DNA of 61,702 nucleotides from an uncultured Christensenellaceae bacterium (GTDB taxonomy: Bacteria; Bacillota; Clostridia; Christensenellales; Pumilibacteraceae), in the NCBI GenBank assembly GCA_910586925.1, contig CAJUKG010000007.1:49092-110793 (forward strand), written 5' to 3'. The notes beneath the pieces were generated by a model. It saw only the letters and a list, made by a program, of their open reading frames with translations, did no database searches and was not told the origin of the DNA. The translations under genes and the position numbers were made by a program. Position 1 is the stretch's first letter. Every line of letters starts with the position of its first letter. This document shows, piece after piece, positions 41,987-50,849 of this stretch.

Positions 41987-43795
41987 CTAATCGGCAATGT
42001 TGAACGTGCAAGGTATCCACTTGACGGAAACCTGCGTGTCGAGCCGCATATAGTCGGTGCCCGGACCGCCGATCATGCCTTCGCGCAAAGTGTTGGTATG
42101 CACGGCGAGCTGGATCACGTTCCAACCCTGTACGAGCGAAACCGAACCGAACCGATATTCCTTGAACGATGTGTACTGATTGCTGCCCTCGACGGTGGCA
42201 CTGCCGTAGTCGATAACCGTGCGCGTGCCGCTCGTATCCTTGCCCGCGTAATGGTATATGCCGAGTTCTTTGGGAGTGAACCGCGCATTGCCCATTTCCG
42301 AACCGAGCGCGAAGTACAGCGGAACGTTTTCCGCGGCGGTTTCTGCGTATACGACGAACTCGAGGGTGATCGTGTCGTTATGCATGTAGTTGATGAACGC
42401 GCCGTTACTCGCGAGCGAAGATTTATCAATCATGCCCTCTGCGGTCGGCGACGACGAATAACCCGTGCCCGACTTGCCCGTAAGCTCGAGATATTCCGCC
42501 TCGAACTTCATGCCCGCGGGCGCGGTGAGCGGCTCGTTGATGCGGAACCACATCGTGGCGGTGCGCGACGAGAAGCCTTCCGCCTCGGCGGTGACTGCGA
42601 AGTTCATTTGCTTGGCGACTTTTTTGGGCGCGCCTACGACCTTGCCCGCTTCCGTCACTTCCAAGCCGTATTCGGACTTGAGCGCGGCGGCGTCTTTCTC
42701 GGTCATGGTGTATTTGATTTTGACGCCCTCTCCCGCGTCGGCGACTGCTATGTCAAAGTTTGCTTCTTCGCCTTTCGTGAGCACGCCCGAAACCGATTCG
42801 TACTTGATGCGTTGCGGGCGCACGTCGAGCTTGAACTCGCGCGTGATCGGCTCGCAAGCCTGTGCCGTAGCGACGACGGAGAACGTCTTTTCCACGCGCG
42901 TCGACGCCTTGCCTATTATCGCGCCGTTGGGATAAAGCGTGATACCTTCGGGAAGGGTGCTGCCTTCGGCGAGCGCGTAAGACACCGCGTTGTTGTTGAG
43001 CGCGGCGGCATTGCCCGCGACGCCCGACTGATTGACGTACATTACGTCGACGTACGCATCGGAAAGCTGCATTGCGCCGTCCGCTTTGCCGAAGTTGATT
43101 ATCTTCGACTGCGCGGAACTGACGTGGTTGATTATAACGTCGATAGAGAATTCGGCGCGCGTTTCGGAGAATCCTTCCGCTTTCGCCTGTACCGTAAACG
43201 GCGTGCCCGGACCGACCTCGGTAGGCGTGCCCGAAATTATGCCCGTTGTAGCGTCGAAAGAAAGACCTTTCGGGAGAGAGCCGACGAGTCTGTACGCGGG
43301 CGAAACGTCCTCGTTCTCGACGTACGCGATCGAAGCGGCGTACGGAAGTCCCTGACGCGCGTCCGCAAGTGCTCTGCCTTTGAACTCGAGATAAGGATTG
43401 ACTACCGCAACGGTTATCTCGGCGGTAACAGCCTCGCACTTCTCGGCGGAAGCGGTGATCTTGACTTTGATCTTGCCGAGCTTAGCCGCCGCGCCCTTGA
43501 TCGCGCCGTCGGTCGCTATGGAAAGAGTGTTGTCGAAAGCATTGCCGAGCTTTTTGGCTTCGCTTTCCTCTATCGAATACGATACAGCCGCGCCGTTACT
43601 CGCTACGGCGGTAGCCACCGTGCCCGAGTCGGCGACGCCTATAATACTTTCGCACGTGCCGTTCGCGTAAGTAATGGTGCCGTCCTCAAGCTCGGTCGGA
43701 AGTCCGTTGTCTTCCGAGGGCGAGCACCCGACGAACACGCTCGCCGCCAAAATCGCTGCGAATATGACGGCTAAAAGTTTGCTTCTTATTTTCAA
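41987..43795 (-). CDS. Ig-like-domain lipoprotein with carbohydrate-binding-like C-terminus
   Basis: 602 residues. Signal peptide with lipobox SVFVGC. Several putative-Ig (He_PIG) modules are recognised by LPKGLSFDATTGIISGTP and LPEGITLYPNGAIIGKA. The C-terminal about 150 residues (FEAEYLELTGKSGTGYSS ... WNVIQLAVHTN) have the beta-sandwich look of CBM6/35-type glycan-binding domains. Start is TTG at 43795, supported by GGAGG five bases upstream. It is first in a two-gene operon with GH3 copy 1 and may hold the substrate for it. Confidence 0.85.
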   Translation of the reverse strand: MKIRSKLLAVIFAAILAASVFVGCSPSEDNGLPTELEDGTITYANGTCESIIGVADSGTVATAVASNGAAVSYSIEESEAKKLGNAFDNTLSIATDGAIKGAAAKLGKIKVKITASAEKCEAVTAEITVAVVNPYLEFKGRALADARQGLPYAASIAYVENEDVSPAYRLVGSLPKGLSFDATTGIISGTPTEVGPGTPFTVQAKAEGFSETRAEFSIDVIINHVSSAQSKIINFGKADGAMQLSDAYVDVMYVNQSGVAGNAAALNNNAVSYALAEGSTLPEGITLYPNGAIIGKASTRVEKTFSVVATAQACEPITREFKLDVRPQRIKYESVSGVLTKGEEANFDIAVADAGEGVKIKYTMTEKDAAALKSEYGLEVTEAGKVVGAPKKVAKQMNFAVTAEAEGFSSRTATMWFRINEPLTAPAGMKFEAEYLELTGKSGTGYSSSPTAEGMIDKSSLASNGAFINYMHNDTITLEFVVYAETAAENVPLYFALGSEMGNARFTPKELGIYHYAGKDTSGTRTVIDYGSATVEGSNQYTSFKEYRFGSVSLVQGWNVIQLAVHTNTLREGMIGGPGTDYMRLDTQVSVKWIPCTFNIAD

Positions 43796-43844
43796 AATTA
43801 CCTCCGTTTGGGCTTAACCCCGATACATGGTAGTTGCACGGCGC

Positions 43845-43873
43845 GACCGAAGCCGCATATACGCGGCTCGGTC
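43845..43873. other. Leader stem-loop before the Ig-lipoprotein gene
   Basis: Arms GACCGAAGCCGC / GCGGCTCGGTC with one bulged base. No T run follows on the minus strand, so it looks like a processing or stabilising structure, not a terminator. Confidence 0.5.
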
Positions 43874-43896
43874 GTACCGCAAACCGTTTCGTAAAA

Positions 43897-43927
43897 AAGG
43901 ACTGCGCCTCGACAGGGCACAGTCCTT
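43897..43927 (-). terminator. Terminator of GH3 copy 2
   Basis: Arms AAGGACTG / CAGTCCTT with TTTTTT on the minus side, 46 bases after the stop. Confidence 0.88.
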
Positions 43928-43972
43928 GCTTTGGATTAAATTATACTATCGCCCTATCCTTATATCGGACTT

Positions 43973-46900
43973 TTACTCTGCCTTGCTCTTTTTCTTCTTG
44001 ATGATGAAGAACGCCGCAAGTCCGCCGCCGACGAGAACCAAGCCGCCGAGCACCGAACACACGACTATCACGACGGTGTTATCGCTCTCGGTATCGCCGT
44101 TGCCGCTCGGCATTTCGGGCGTGCCGGGATCGGTGCCGCCCGACGCTTCGACTTTGAGCGTGAATTCCGCGACCGTCGCTTCTTTGCAACCTTCCGCCCA
44201 TGCCGCGATCTTCACTTTGTACTCGCCTGCCGCCGACGGAGTGCCCGTAAGCTTGCCGTCCGCCGAAAGAGTCATGCCGACGGGAATGTCGATGGCGGTG
44301 TATACAATATTCTCGCTGCCCGTCGCGGTCGCAAGATTTGCGTTGTACGCCGTACCCACGGTCGCTTTGTCGAGTGCTTTGCCTGTATAGACGAGAGTGC
44401 GCGCGTCGCCGACGGTGAGAGTGATCTCGGTCGCGAGCGTCTTGCCGCTCGCGGTCGCGGTGACGGTGAACGTGCTCGCGCCCTTCGCTTCGGGAGTGCC
44501 GATGACGTAACCGTCGCCGGTGAGAGCCATGCCTTGCGGCAAAGTGCCGCTTGTCACGGCGTAAGAAACAGTACCGCCCTCGAGCGAAGCCGAAACGTCC
44601 ACTCTGCCGAACAAGCCTTCCGTGATCGTCGCGGTCTTGTCGCCCGTAAAGGTGAGTTCTCCGCTTCCGACGGTGAGATTGAGGGTGATGCCTTGACCGA
44701 TATAGCCTTTGTCGTCATACAGCGAAACGTGCATGGCGTACTTGCCTTCCACCGCGTCGCTTGCAACGGTACCGCTTATCGCGCCGGTGTTCTCGTCGAT
44801 GGTTATGCCCTTCGGCGCATCGTTGAGCGCGTACTTGTAGTGAGTGTAAACCTCGCTCTTTGCGTTGAAGGAAACGGTGCCGCCCTTCTGCACTGCGGGG
44901 AGATCTTTGGAATAAGCGTTTGCCGTGCCGTAAATTTCCACGGGGTACGAGCTGCCGAGACGGTTCATCGAGTTGGAGTTGACAACTGTGTAAAGCACCG
45001 ATTTGGCTGCCCTTCTCATGGCGGTGACGTGCGTTGCGTTGCCCGTTTTGGAAATGTCGCATTTTGCGGCAAAGCCGGAGCCGCCGAGCCACAGGTCGTT
45101 GCCCGCGCGGACCATCTTGTCGCCCGACATGAAGCTGTTTGCCCAGTCGGTGATCACAAGCCCGCGGAAGCCCCATTCGTTGCGGAGCACTTGGGTAAGC
45201 ACTTCGTACGTCGCGCCCGTCCAAGCATGACCGAAACGGTTGAACGCGCTCATGATACCCGTCGCGCCGCCGTCTTTAATGGAGATCTCGAAAGCCTTGA
45301 GGTAGATCTCGCGCATCGTCTGTTCGTCTGCCCAAGTGGAGAGGTCCGTACGGTTGGTTTCCTGATCATTGAGCGCGAAGTGCTTGAGCATTACGAATAC
45401 GCCCTTGCTCTGCGCGCCTTTTACGACGTTCGCGCAGATTTGTCCCGCGAGCGTCGGGTCTTCGCTGTAATACTCGAAGTTACGACCGCTGAACGGACTG
45501 CGGTGAATGTTGTTGCCGGGCGCGTACCAGCCGTTGTAGCCGCCGCGAACGCCGCCCTGACCTTCGCCGCCCCAAATGCCTTCGTCGCCGACCGCTTCGC
45601 CCATTTCAAGCGCAAGCTCTTTGTTCCAAGTGGAAGATACGACTATAGGCGATGCGTACGTGCAGGTGTTGCCTACCCAGTTATTGCCCGAGCCTTGAAC
45701 GAAGCCCGTAGGACCGTCGGGAGTGATGGACATGGGAACGTCCACGTCCGCCATTTCGTAAGTTACGAAGAAGCCGGTCGAAACGATGTTCGCAAGGTCT
45801 TCGGTGGTGAGCTGATTCATGAAAGCGTCCCAACGCTTGTCTTCGTAATCGAGACCGACAAGCTGCGAAGCCTTGATGCGGGTCTGCCGCGTCGTCGCCT
45901 GCGTGGGCATTACGTCGGTGTACCAAGGTTTGCCCTCGTCGTATGCCGCGTCGGGCTTGCCGTGTCCGAGATCGGTCATTGCGATCTCCTCGGCGGTAAG
46001 CGTCGCTTCTTCGGTGGTGGGAGGTTGCGGGAACGTGCCCTCGAAGTCGGAACGCGACATAACTTTGGAGCGGTTGGCAAAAGTGCCCGTCGCTTCGTCG
46101 TCGAAGTAATTGCTCATGAAGTCGAATTGATTTTCCACTTTCGTGTCCGTCTTTTCGTCCGTTTCGTAATACACTTCGTCGCCGAGCGAAAGCGTCTTTT
46201 TAGCCGCATTGCCGTCCGCCCAAGCGTGCGAATCCCTGCCGACGTAGAACGTGTAATCGCCGTCGTCAAGCTCATAGCCTTTGATGCCGTTGGCGTTGGC
46301 GTCGTTGTAGTCGTAAGACGCCATCTCGCGAACGTTCATCGTCAGTCTGACGGTGTCGCTCGCACCCGGTTGAATGAGCGCGGTCTTTTCAAACGCGCCG
46401 AGCGCGACGTGCGACTTTTCGATCTCGCCGTCGGTGTACGGCGCGGAGTAGTAGAGCTGAACGACTTCCTTGCCCGCCACTTTGCCCGTATTGACGACGG
46501 TGACGTCCGCTTCGACGGTGCCGTCTTTGGTGAGCGTATCGGTGAGGAAGTTCACCTTCCAATCGAAAGTGGTGTACGACAGACCGTAGCCGAACGGATA
46601 AACGACGTTATCCTCGTACCAGGTGGAATTCGCGTCGTCCTGCAATTCGGTATAGCCGCGCGTTTCGTAGTAACGGTAGCCGACGTAAATGCCTTCGTCG
46701 TACTCGACATAGTTGACGCCCGTGCCGTTGCCCGCGGAGTTCTTGAACTGGCTCGTGTAGTTGGTTGCGAAGTTTGCAAACGACGGAGCCGCTTTGAAGT
46801 CTGCGGCGTACGCATCGACGGTCTTGCCCGACGGGTTGATCTCGCCGTTCAATACTTTACCGAGCGCGTTCATGCCGCTGCCGCCGGGGAAGCCCACCCA

Positions 46901-47722
46901 AAGAATGGAGTTTACGCCCGTATCTTCTTTGAGCGTGCCGAGTTCAAACGTCGTCGCGGTATTGAGAAGTATGACGACGTTATCGAAATTCTGTTTTGCG
47001 AGAGCTATCATCGCCTTCTCGTTATCGTCGAGTTCGAGATAGTGGTCGCCCGTCGCCGCATCGTTATTGTTATTGATATTCGTTCTGCCCGCGGCGGTTT
47101 TCGTATAGTTGGTTTTGAGGTCGCCGCCCTCGCCGCCCGCACGGGCGATAACTACGAGTGCCGCGTCGGGATACTGTTCGAAGCTGTTCTTTTCGGCGTC
47201 GGCATAGCTCGCGACGGGTGTTTCGCCGGTGAGCGTCGCGACCTGACCGGTACCCGAGCCGCCGTCGCGGCCGTTACCCGATCTGCTGTTGTCCTTGTAG
47301 AACGCTTTGAGCGTGGGGTTTACGTCGAAGCCTGCGTTTGCAAGACCGTCGTAAAGATCGAATTTCTTTACGCCGCCCAGACCGCTACCGTCCGCACCCG
47401 ACGCACTGCCGCCGCCGCCGTAAAACGGATTGACGGAGTTTTTACCGAAAACGGTGACTTTCGCGCCCGTCTTGAGCGGGAGCGATTTATTCTCGTTTTT
47501 AAGCAACACCATGCCTTCTTCGACGATGCGCTGATTGACGTCGTCGGCGCGTTTGAGCGCGTCCTCCACACTGCTCGCTTCCGAGCGGAATTGGGAAACA
47601 TACTCGCGCCCGTCGGTCGCCGCACTGACGAACGGCGCACGCACGCACATGGTGCAGGCAAGTGCCGCGGCGAGCGTCGCCGCGCCGACCATGCCCAGTC
47701 TGCGTTTGATTACTTTGTTCAT
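43973..47722 (-). CDS. Cell-surface GH3 glycosidase with permuted domains and Ig modules, copy 2
   Basis: 1249 residues. Sec signal (AATLAAALACTMC), then the same permuted GH3 order as copy 1: C-type domain first (MVLLKNENKSLPLKTGAKVT), fibronectin-III-like (VVQLYYSAPYTDG), then the catalytic barrel with nucleophile D859 in LVITDWANSF. Two or three Ig-like He_PIG modules follow (APKGITIDENTGAISGTV; LPQGMALTGDGYVIGTP; IPVGMTLSADGKLTGTP). The C-terminus has a single membrane helix and KKKK stop-transfer, so the enzyme faces outward. Ribosome site GGAGAGG five bases upstream. It lies downstream of the esterase gene in the same direction. Confidence 0.93.
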   Translation of the reverse strand: MNKVIKRRLGMVGAATLAAALACTMCVRAPFVSAATDGREYVSQFRSEASSVEDALKRADDVNQRIVEEGMVLLKNENKSLPLKTGAKVTVFGKNSVNPFYGGGGSASGADGSGLGGVKKFDLYDGLANAGFDVNPTLKAFYKDNSRSGNGRDGGSGTGQVATLTGETPVASYADAEKNSFEQYPDAALVVIARAGGEGGDLKTNYTKTAAGRTNINNNNDAATGDHYLELDDNEKAMIALAKQNFDNVVILLNTATTFELGTLKEDTGVNSILWVGFPGGSGMNALGKVLNGEINPSGKTVDAYAADFKAAPSFANFATNYTSQFKNSAGNGTGVNYVEYDEGIYVGYRYYETRGYTELQDDANSTWYEDNVVYPFGYGLSYTTFDWKVNFLTDTLTKDGTVEADVTVVNTGKVAGKEVVQLYYSAPYTDGEIEKSHVALGAFEKTALIQPGASDTVRLTMNVREMASYDYNDANANGIKGYELDDGDYTFYVGRDSHAWADGNAAKKTLSLGDEVYYETDEKTDTKVENQFDFMSNYFDDEATGTFANRSKVMSRSDFEGTFPQPPTTEEATLTAEEIAMTDLGHGKPDAAYDEGKPWYTDVMPTQATTRQTRIKASQLVGLDYEDKRWDAFMNQLTTEDLANIVSTGFFVTYEMADVDVPMSITPDGPTGFVQGSGNNWVGNTCTYASPIVVSSTWNKELALEMGEAVGDEGIWGGEGQGGVRGGYNGWYAPGNNIHRSPFSGRNFEYYSEDPTLAGQICANVVKGAQSKGVFVMLKHFALNDQETNRTDLSTWADEQTMREIYLKAFEISIKDGGATGIMSAFNRFGHAWTGATYEVLTQVLRNEWGFRGLVITDWANSFMSGDKMVRAGNDLWLGGSGFAAKCDISKTGNATHVTAMRRAAKSVLYTVVNSNSMNRLGSSYPVEIYGTANAYSKDLPAVQKGGTVSFNAKSEVYTHYKYALNDAPKGITIDENTGAISGTVASDAVEGKYAMHVSLYDDKGYIGQGITLNLTVGSGELTFTGDKTATITEGLFGRVDVSASLEGGTVSYAVTSGTLPQGMALTGDGYVIGTPEAKGASTFTVTATASGKTLATEITLTVGDARTLVYTGKALDKATVGTAYNANLATATGSENIVYTAIDIPVGMTLSADGKLTGTPSAAGEYKVKIAAWAEGCKEATVAEFTLKVEASGGTDPGTPEMPSGNGDTESDNTVVIVVCSVLGGLVLVGGGLAAFFIIKKKKSKAE

Positions 47723-47763
47723 AGATTCCTCTCCTATAATAATTTTTACGATTGATTTGCGTT

Positions 47764-47813
47764 CGAGTTTAACTCGCGCTTAAAGCCGGAATGTCTTACC
47801 TTGACTTTAAGCG
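47764..47813. promoter_or_regulatory. Inverted repeats upstream of GH3 copy 2
   Basis: A 13-bp palindrome CGAGTTTAACTCG (47764-47776) is directly followed by 9-bp arms CGCTTAAAG (47777-47785) and CTTTAAGCG (47805-47813) separated by 19 bases. They lie 40-90 bases before the GH3 start and have no T run, so could be an operator or mRNA stem. A clear promoter was not found here. Confidence 0.5.
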
Positions 47814-47828
47814 TTATTGCGGGCAGTA

Positions 47829-47856
47829 CCGCGAGGCACGACAGAGTGCCCCGCGG
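47829..47856. other. Stem-loop between esterase and GH3 copy 2
   Basis: Arms CCGCGAGGCAC / GTGCCCCGCGG with one A-C mismatch and a 6-base loop, about 30 bases after the esterase stop. There is no T tract, so termination would be partial at best; it may separate expression of the two genes. Confidence 0.55.
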
Positions 47857-47884
47857 TTTGCCGCAAAATACGAATGTTGTTGTC

Positions 47885-50656
47885 TTACGCCGCAGGGGTC
47901 GTTTTTGCCTGCGCCGCGAGCCAGCCCCAAAGGGTAACTGCTTCACCGTCTACTTCGACGGTAGCGGTCTGCTCGACCCCGGTCTTGAGGTCGGCGAGCA
48001 CGAATGCGCCGTTTTCGCCCGAACCGGTCTTCTCCTGCACTTTGCTGCACTCGTCGCGCAGAGTGAAGATCCACGAATAGTGACCGTCATAAGTACCGGC
48101 ATCTTCTTCGCCCGCCGCGATCGTGACGGTATCGAACAGCGAGTAGTGAACGTTAGTCGCGCCCGCTTTGAGAAGCTCGATATACAGTTGGTTGGCGTTC
48201 TCTTCCGTGTAGCCTTTGAACTCGGGCTGCCAGTATTGATTTCTCGTCGTGCCGATGGAAACGGTCGCGTCCGCCTTTGCATGCGTGATCCACATAGGTA
48301 CGTTCACGAGCTTGTTGAACTCGTCCGCAGTCATGCCCGCGTCTTTAACGAACGGCACTGCGATCGGGTACGCCGCCGCGAAGAACTCGCCGTGTTTGGA
48401 GAGCATTTCGATCGTCATCCAACCGCCGTTGGAGCAACCGCCGATGTACACGCGGTTCGCGTCAATGTCGGTGTGGTCGGTGACGAATTTCTCGATGAGC
48501 TTGAACAGCGATTCGGTGTAAATGGATTCGCCTACGTCGCTGCCGCCCTGCTGACCGTTGCCGTTATCCATCCACATGGTGGGGGACTGCGGCGCGAGCA
48601 CGTACGCGCCCGCTACGGTATCGGTGGTAAAGTATTTCTGAATCGTCTGTTTGCCGAGGTTCACGACCTGATTGCCGAGAAGCGCGACCGACGGATCGGT
48701 ACCGCCCTCGCCCGCACCGTGCAGCCACACGATAAGCGGTTTTTTGCCCGTTTTGGCAACGTCCTCCTCGGGAGCGAACGACGCATACTTAAGCGTAATC
48801 GCGCTGTCGCCCTCGCCGTCGGTGAACGTACCGGTCGTATCCCACTTTTCGAGTTCGGGGACAACGTATTCCGCAGTGAACGTACCGTCGAACTTGGTGT
48901 AGGTGGTATCGCCTATCGTCAAGCCGTTGACGGAAAGTTTGTAGCTTGTCACTGCATTCCAGCTGTTTTTACCGGTCTGTTGATTGTACGTAAACGGTTT
49001 TACTCCGTTGGCGGCATAACCGTTGGCGGTTTCGTACTTATACTCGATAGTGACGTAACGCGCCGAAGTCGTGCCTTCCGCAACCTTGTTGCCGTCCGCG
49101 TCGCTCAAGTAAACTTTGTCCGTTTCCTTTTTGCCGACACTGCCCACTTTGAACGGATTTTGGGCGAGCGTCGCCGCAGTGATATCGTCCTCGAAAGCGA
49201 GTACTGCTTTCTGAATTGCGGGACCTTCCGCGTGATCGACGACGATGAGCTTACCCGTGACCGCTTTTTCGTAAACGACGGCGGGCGCGGGAGGCGCAGG
49301 CAGTGTGGACTCGCCCGAAGCGGCGTCGCCGCTGACCGAGGTAAGAACTACCGACGTTTGAATATCCAAGCAGTCGAGATTACAGCTGTTCTGTTTAACG
49401 GTAAGCACAATCGTGTTGGTGCCCGCAACAAGGTCAACTTCGCCTACGACGACGGAAGCCCAACTCTCGTTGTACTTGCTTGCTTCGCCCGAACCGGGTG
49501 CAGTGCCGCTATACGTCTGTTCGACGCCGTTCACCGATACGCCGAGCGTATCGTTGCTGACGGTGCTGTCGATAACGGGACCCTGATCGCCTTGCGTCAC
49601 CGAACTCGTGGCGCGCAACGAAATCGTAGCTTTGCCCGCAGTAGCCGCTTTGAAAGTGAAAGTAACCGTTTTGCCCGCTTCGGTCATATATCCGAGGGAC
49701 TTGCCGCCGCTCGCATTTGCGACGGTTTCGATGGGCTCGGTTATTCCGAACCATTGTTGCAACCAATCGGGTACGGCAACGGTATATTTGGACGATTCCG
49801 CTTCGATCGTGTAACCGATATTTTGCGTTCCGTCCGTCGATTTCAATACCTTCAGAGGCATTGTAAATTCGCCGAAATGCGCATACAGCGTGGCGTCGCC
49901 GCCGACGGTGTACGTATCGAGGTTGATTTTTTCGCCTTCCGTCGCCGCCGTGTACCAACCATAGAAGTCGTTACCCGCCTTGTTCGCGGTAGGCGCGCCC
50001 GTTATTTTCGCGCCCTCGTCGATTTTTACGGTAGCATTTCCCTCGAGAGTGCCGTCGCCGGGATTGAACGTGATCGTGTACTGACGCACCCACTGCGCGT
50101 ACAGAGTTTGCGACTCGGTCATTTCGTCGAACATGGGATCGACGGCTTCGCCGCCCGTTTTTGCCGTGAACCAACCGAGGAAGCGGTGGTTTTCCTGCGT
50201 CGGATCGTCGAGATCCATAATGAGGTTGTCTGCGTCGGGAGTCTTTTCGACGGTGGACTTATCCCCTGCGAACTTGCCGCCGTTGGCGTCGAACGTGATC
50301 TTAACGTCGCTGACGACGGGGTTGGGGGTATAGTGCGCGTACAGCGTCACGTCTTTGGACACCGTATATGTATTGAGTGCGATTTTTACGCCGTCGGTCG
50401 CGGCGTCGTACCAGGCTTCGAAAGTGTGTTCGGCTTTAGCCGCGGTGGGCGCGCCCGTGATCTTCTCGCCCTCTTTTACTTTGACTGTGGAATTGCCGGT
50501 AAGAGTGCCGCCGTTGGCGTCGAAAGTCACCGTATATTCCTTGCCTTGCGGCTGTTCGGGATTCGGCTTGTCGCTTCCTGCGCACGCCACAAGCGACGCG
50601 CCCATGAAAGACGCAAGCAAAACACCCATTACAGCCAATGTTTTTCTGGTTTTCAT
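47885..50656 (-). CDS. Esterase/peptidase-type lipoprotein with InlB repeats
   Basis: 923 residues. Lipobox SLVAC follows the signal peptide. Three InlB B-repeats (about 38-240) show HTFEAWYDAATDGVKI, HRFLGWFTAKTGGEAV and NDFYGWYTAATEGEKI. A CBM-like beta-sandwich lies around 255-405 (TVAVPDWLQQW; NTIVLTVKQN). The C-terminal alpha/beta-hydrolase has PLIVWLHGAGEGG, nucleophile S742 in GGCSNGGW, an aspartate in HAKADATV and histidine in DGHYSW; this resembles PHB-depolymerase/feruloyl-esterase type proteins. It may remove acyl groups from plant or host glycans. GGAGG lies eight bases before the ATG. Control by the adjacent AgrC/AgrA-like pair is suggested by direct repeats upstream. Confidence 0.9.
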   Translation of the reverse strand: MKTRKTLAVMGVLLASFMGASLVACAGSDKPNPEQPQGKEYTVTFDANGGTLTGNSTVKVKEGEKITGAPTAAKAEHTFEAWYDAATDGVKIALNTYTVSKDVTLYAHYTPNPVVSDVKITFDANGGKFAGDKSTVEKTPDADNLIMDLDDPTQENHRFLGWFTAKTGGEAVDPMFDEMTESQTLYAQWVRQYTITFNPGDGTLEGNATVKIDEGAKITGAPTANKAGNDFYGWYTAATEGEKINLDTYTVGGDATLYAHFGEFTMPLKVLKSTDGTQNIGYTIEAESSKYTVAVPDWLQQWFGITEPIETVANASGGKSLGYMTEAGKTVTFTFKAATAGKATISLRATSSVTQGDQGPVIDSTVSNDTLGVSVNGVEQTYSGTAPGSGEASKYNESWASVVVGEVDLVAGTNTIVLTVKQNSCNLDCLDIQTSVVLTSVSGDAASGESTLPAPPAPAVVYEKAVTGKLIVVDHAEGPAIQKAVLAFEDDITAATLAQNPFKVGSVGKKETDKVYLSDADGNKVAEGTTSARYVTIEYKYETANGYAANGVKPFTYNQQTGKNSWNAVTSYKLSVNGLTIGDTTYTKFDGTFTAEYVVPELEKWDTTGTFTDGEGDSAITLKYASFAPEEDVAKTGKKPLIVWLHGAGEGGTDPSVALLGNQVVNLGKQTIQKYFTTDTVAGAYVLAPQSPTMWMDNGNGQQGGSDVGESIYTESLFKLIEKFVTDHTDIDANRVYIGGCSNGGWMTIEMLSKHGEFFAAAYPIAVPFVKDAGMTADEFNKLVNVPMWITHAKADATVSIGTTRNQYWQPEFKGYTEENANQLYIELLKAGATNVHYSLFDTVTIAAGEEDAGTYDGHYSWIFTLRDECSKVQEKTGSGENGAFVLADLKTGVEQTATVEVDGEAVTLWGWLAAQAKTTPAA

Positions 50657-50700
50657 TTTCTGCCTCCTGAAATTTTCGGCATGATTTGCCGATTACGTTG

Positions 50701-50765
50701 ATTATAACATTACCTTTCCCCAATGTAAATACGGCTGTCATATCAGGTACTGTTTCCGTCATATC
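50701..50765 (-). promoter_or_regulatory. Esterase promoter with LytTR-type direct repeats
   Basis: TTTACA (50729-50724), 17-base spacer, TATAAT (50706-50701). Immediately upstream are two identical direct repeats GATATGAC (50765-50758 and 50744-50737), 21 bp apart start to start, the nearer ending about seven bases from the -35 box. AgrA/LytTR regulators bind paired direct repeats with this spacing. A small hairpin (CGGCA / TGCCG, 50678-50692) follows in the leader. Confidence 0.72.
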
Positions 50766-50777
50766 GCGCACGAAAAA

Positions 50778-50800
50778 GGCGCGCCGATGTCCGACGCGCC
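50778..50800. terminator. Terminator of the AgrC/AgrA-like operon
   Basis: Arms GGCGCG / CGCGCC with extra inner pairing and TTTTT on the minus side; the plus side also has a T-rich tract. Confidence 0.75.
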
Positions 50801-50849
50801 GTTTTGCGTTTCTTTATATATAAAATATATATGCGGATATTCCCGCTTT

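Noticed and set aside
44534..50701. Very long plus-strand open frames opposite GH3 copy 2 and the esterase
   Set aside because: They mirror the real genes' codon bias, have no family motifs and no start signals.
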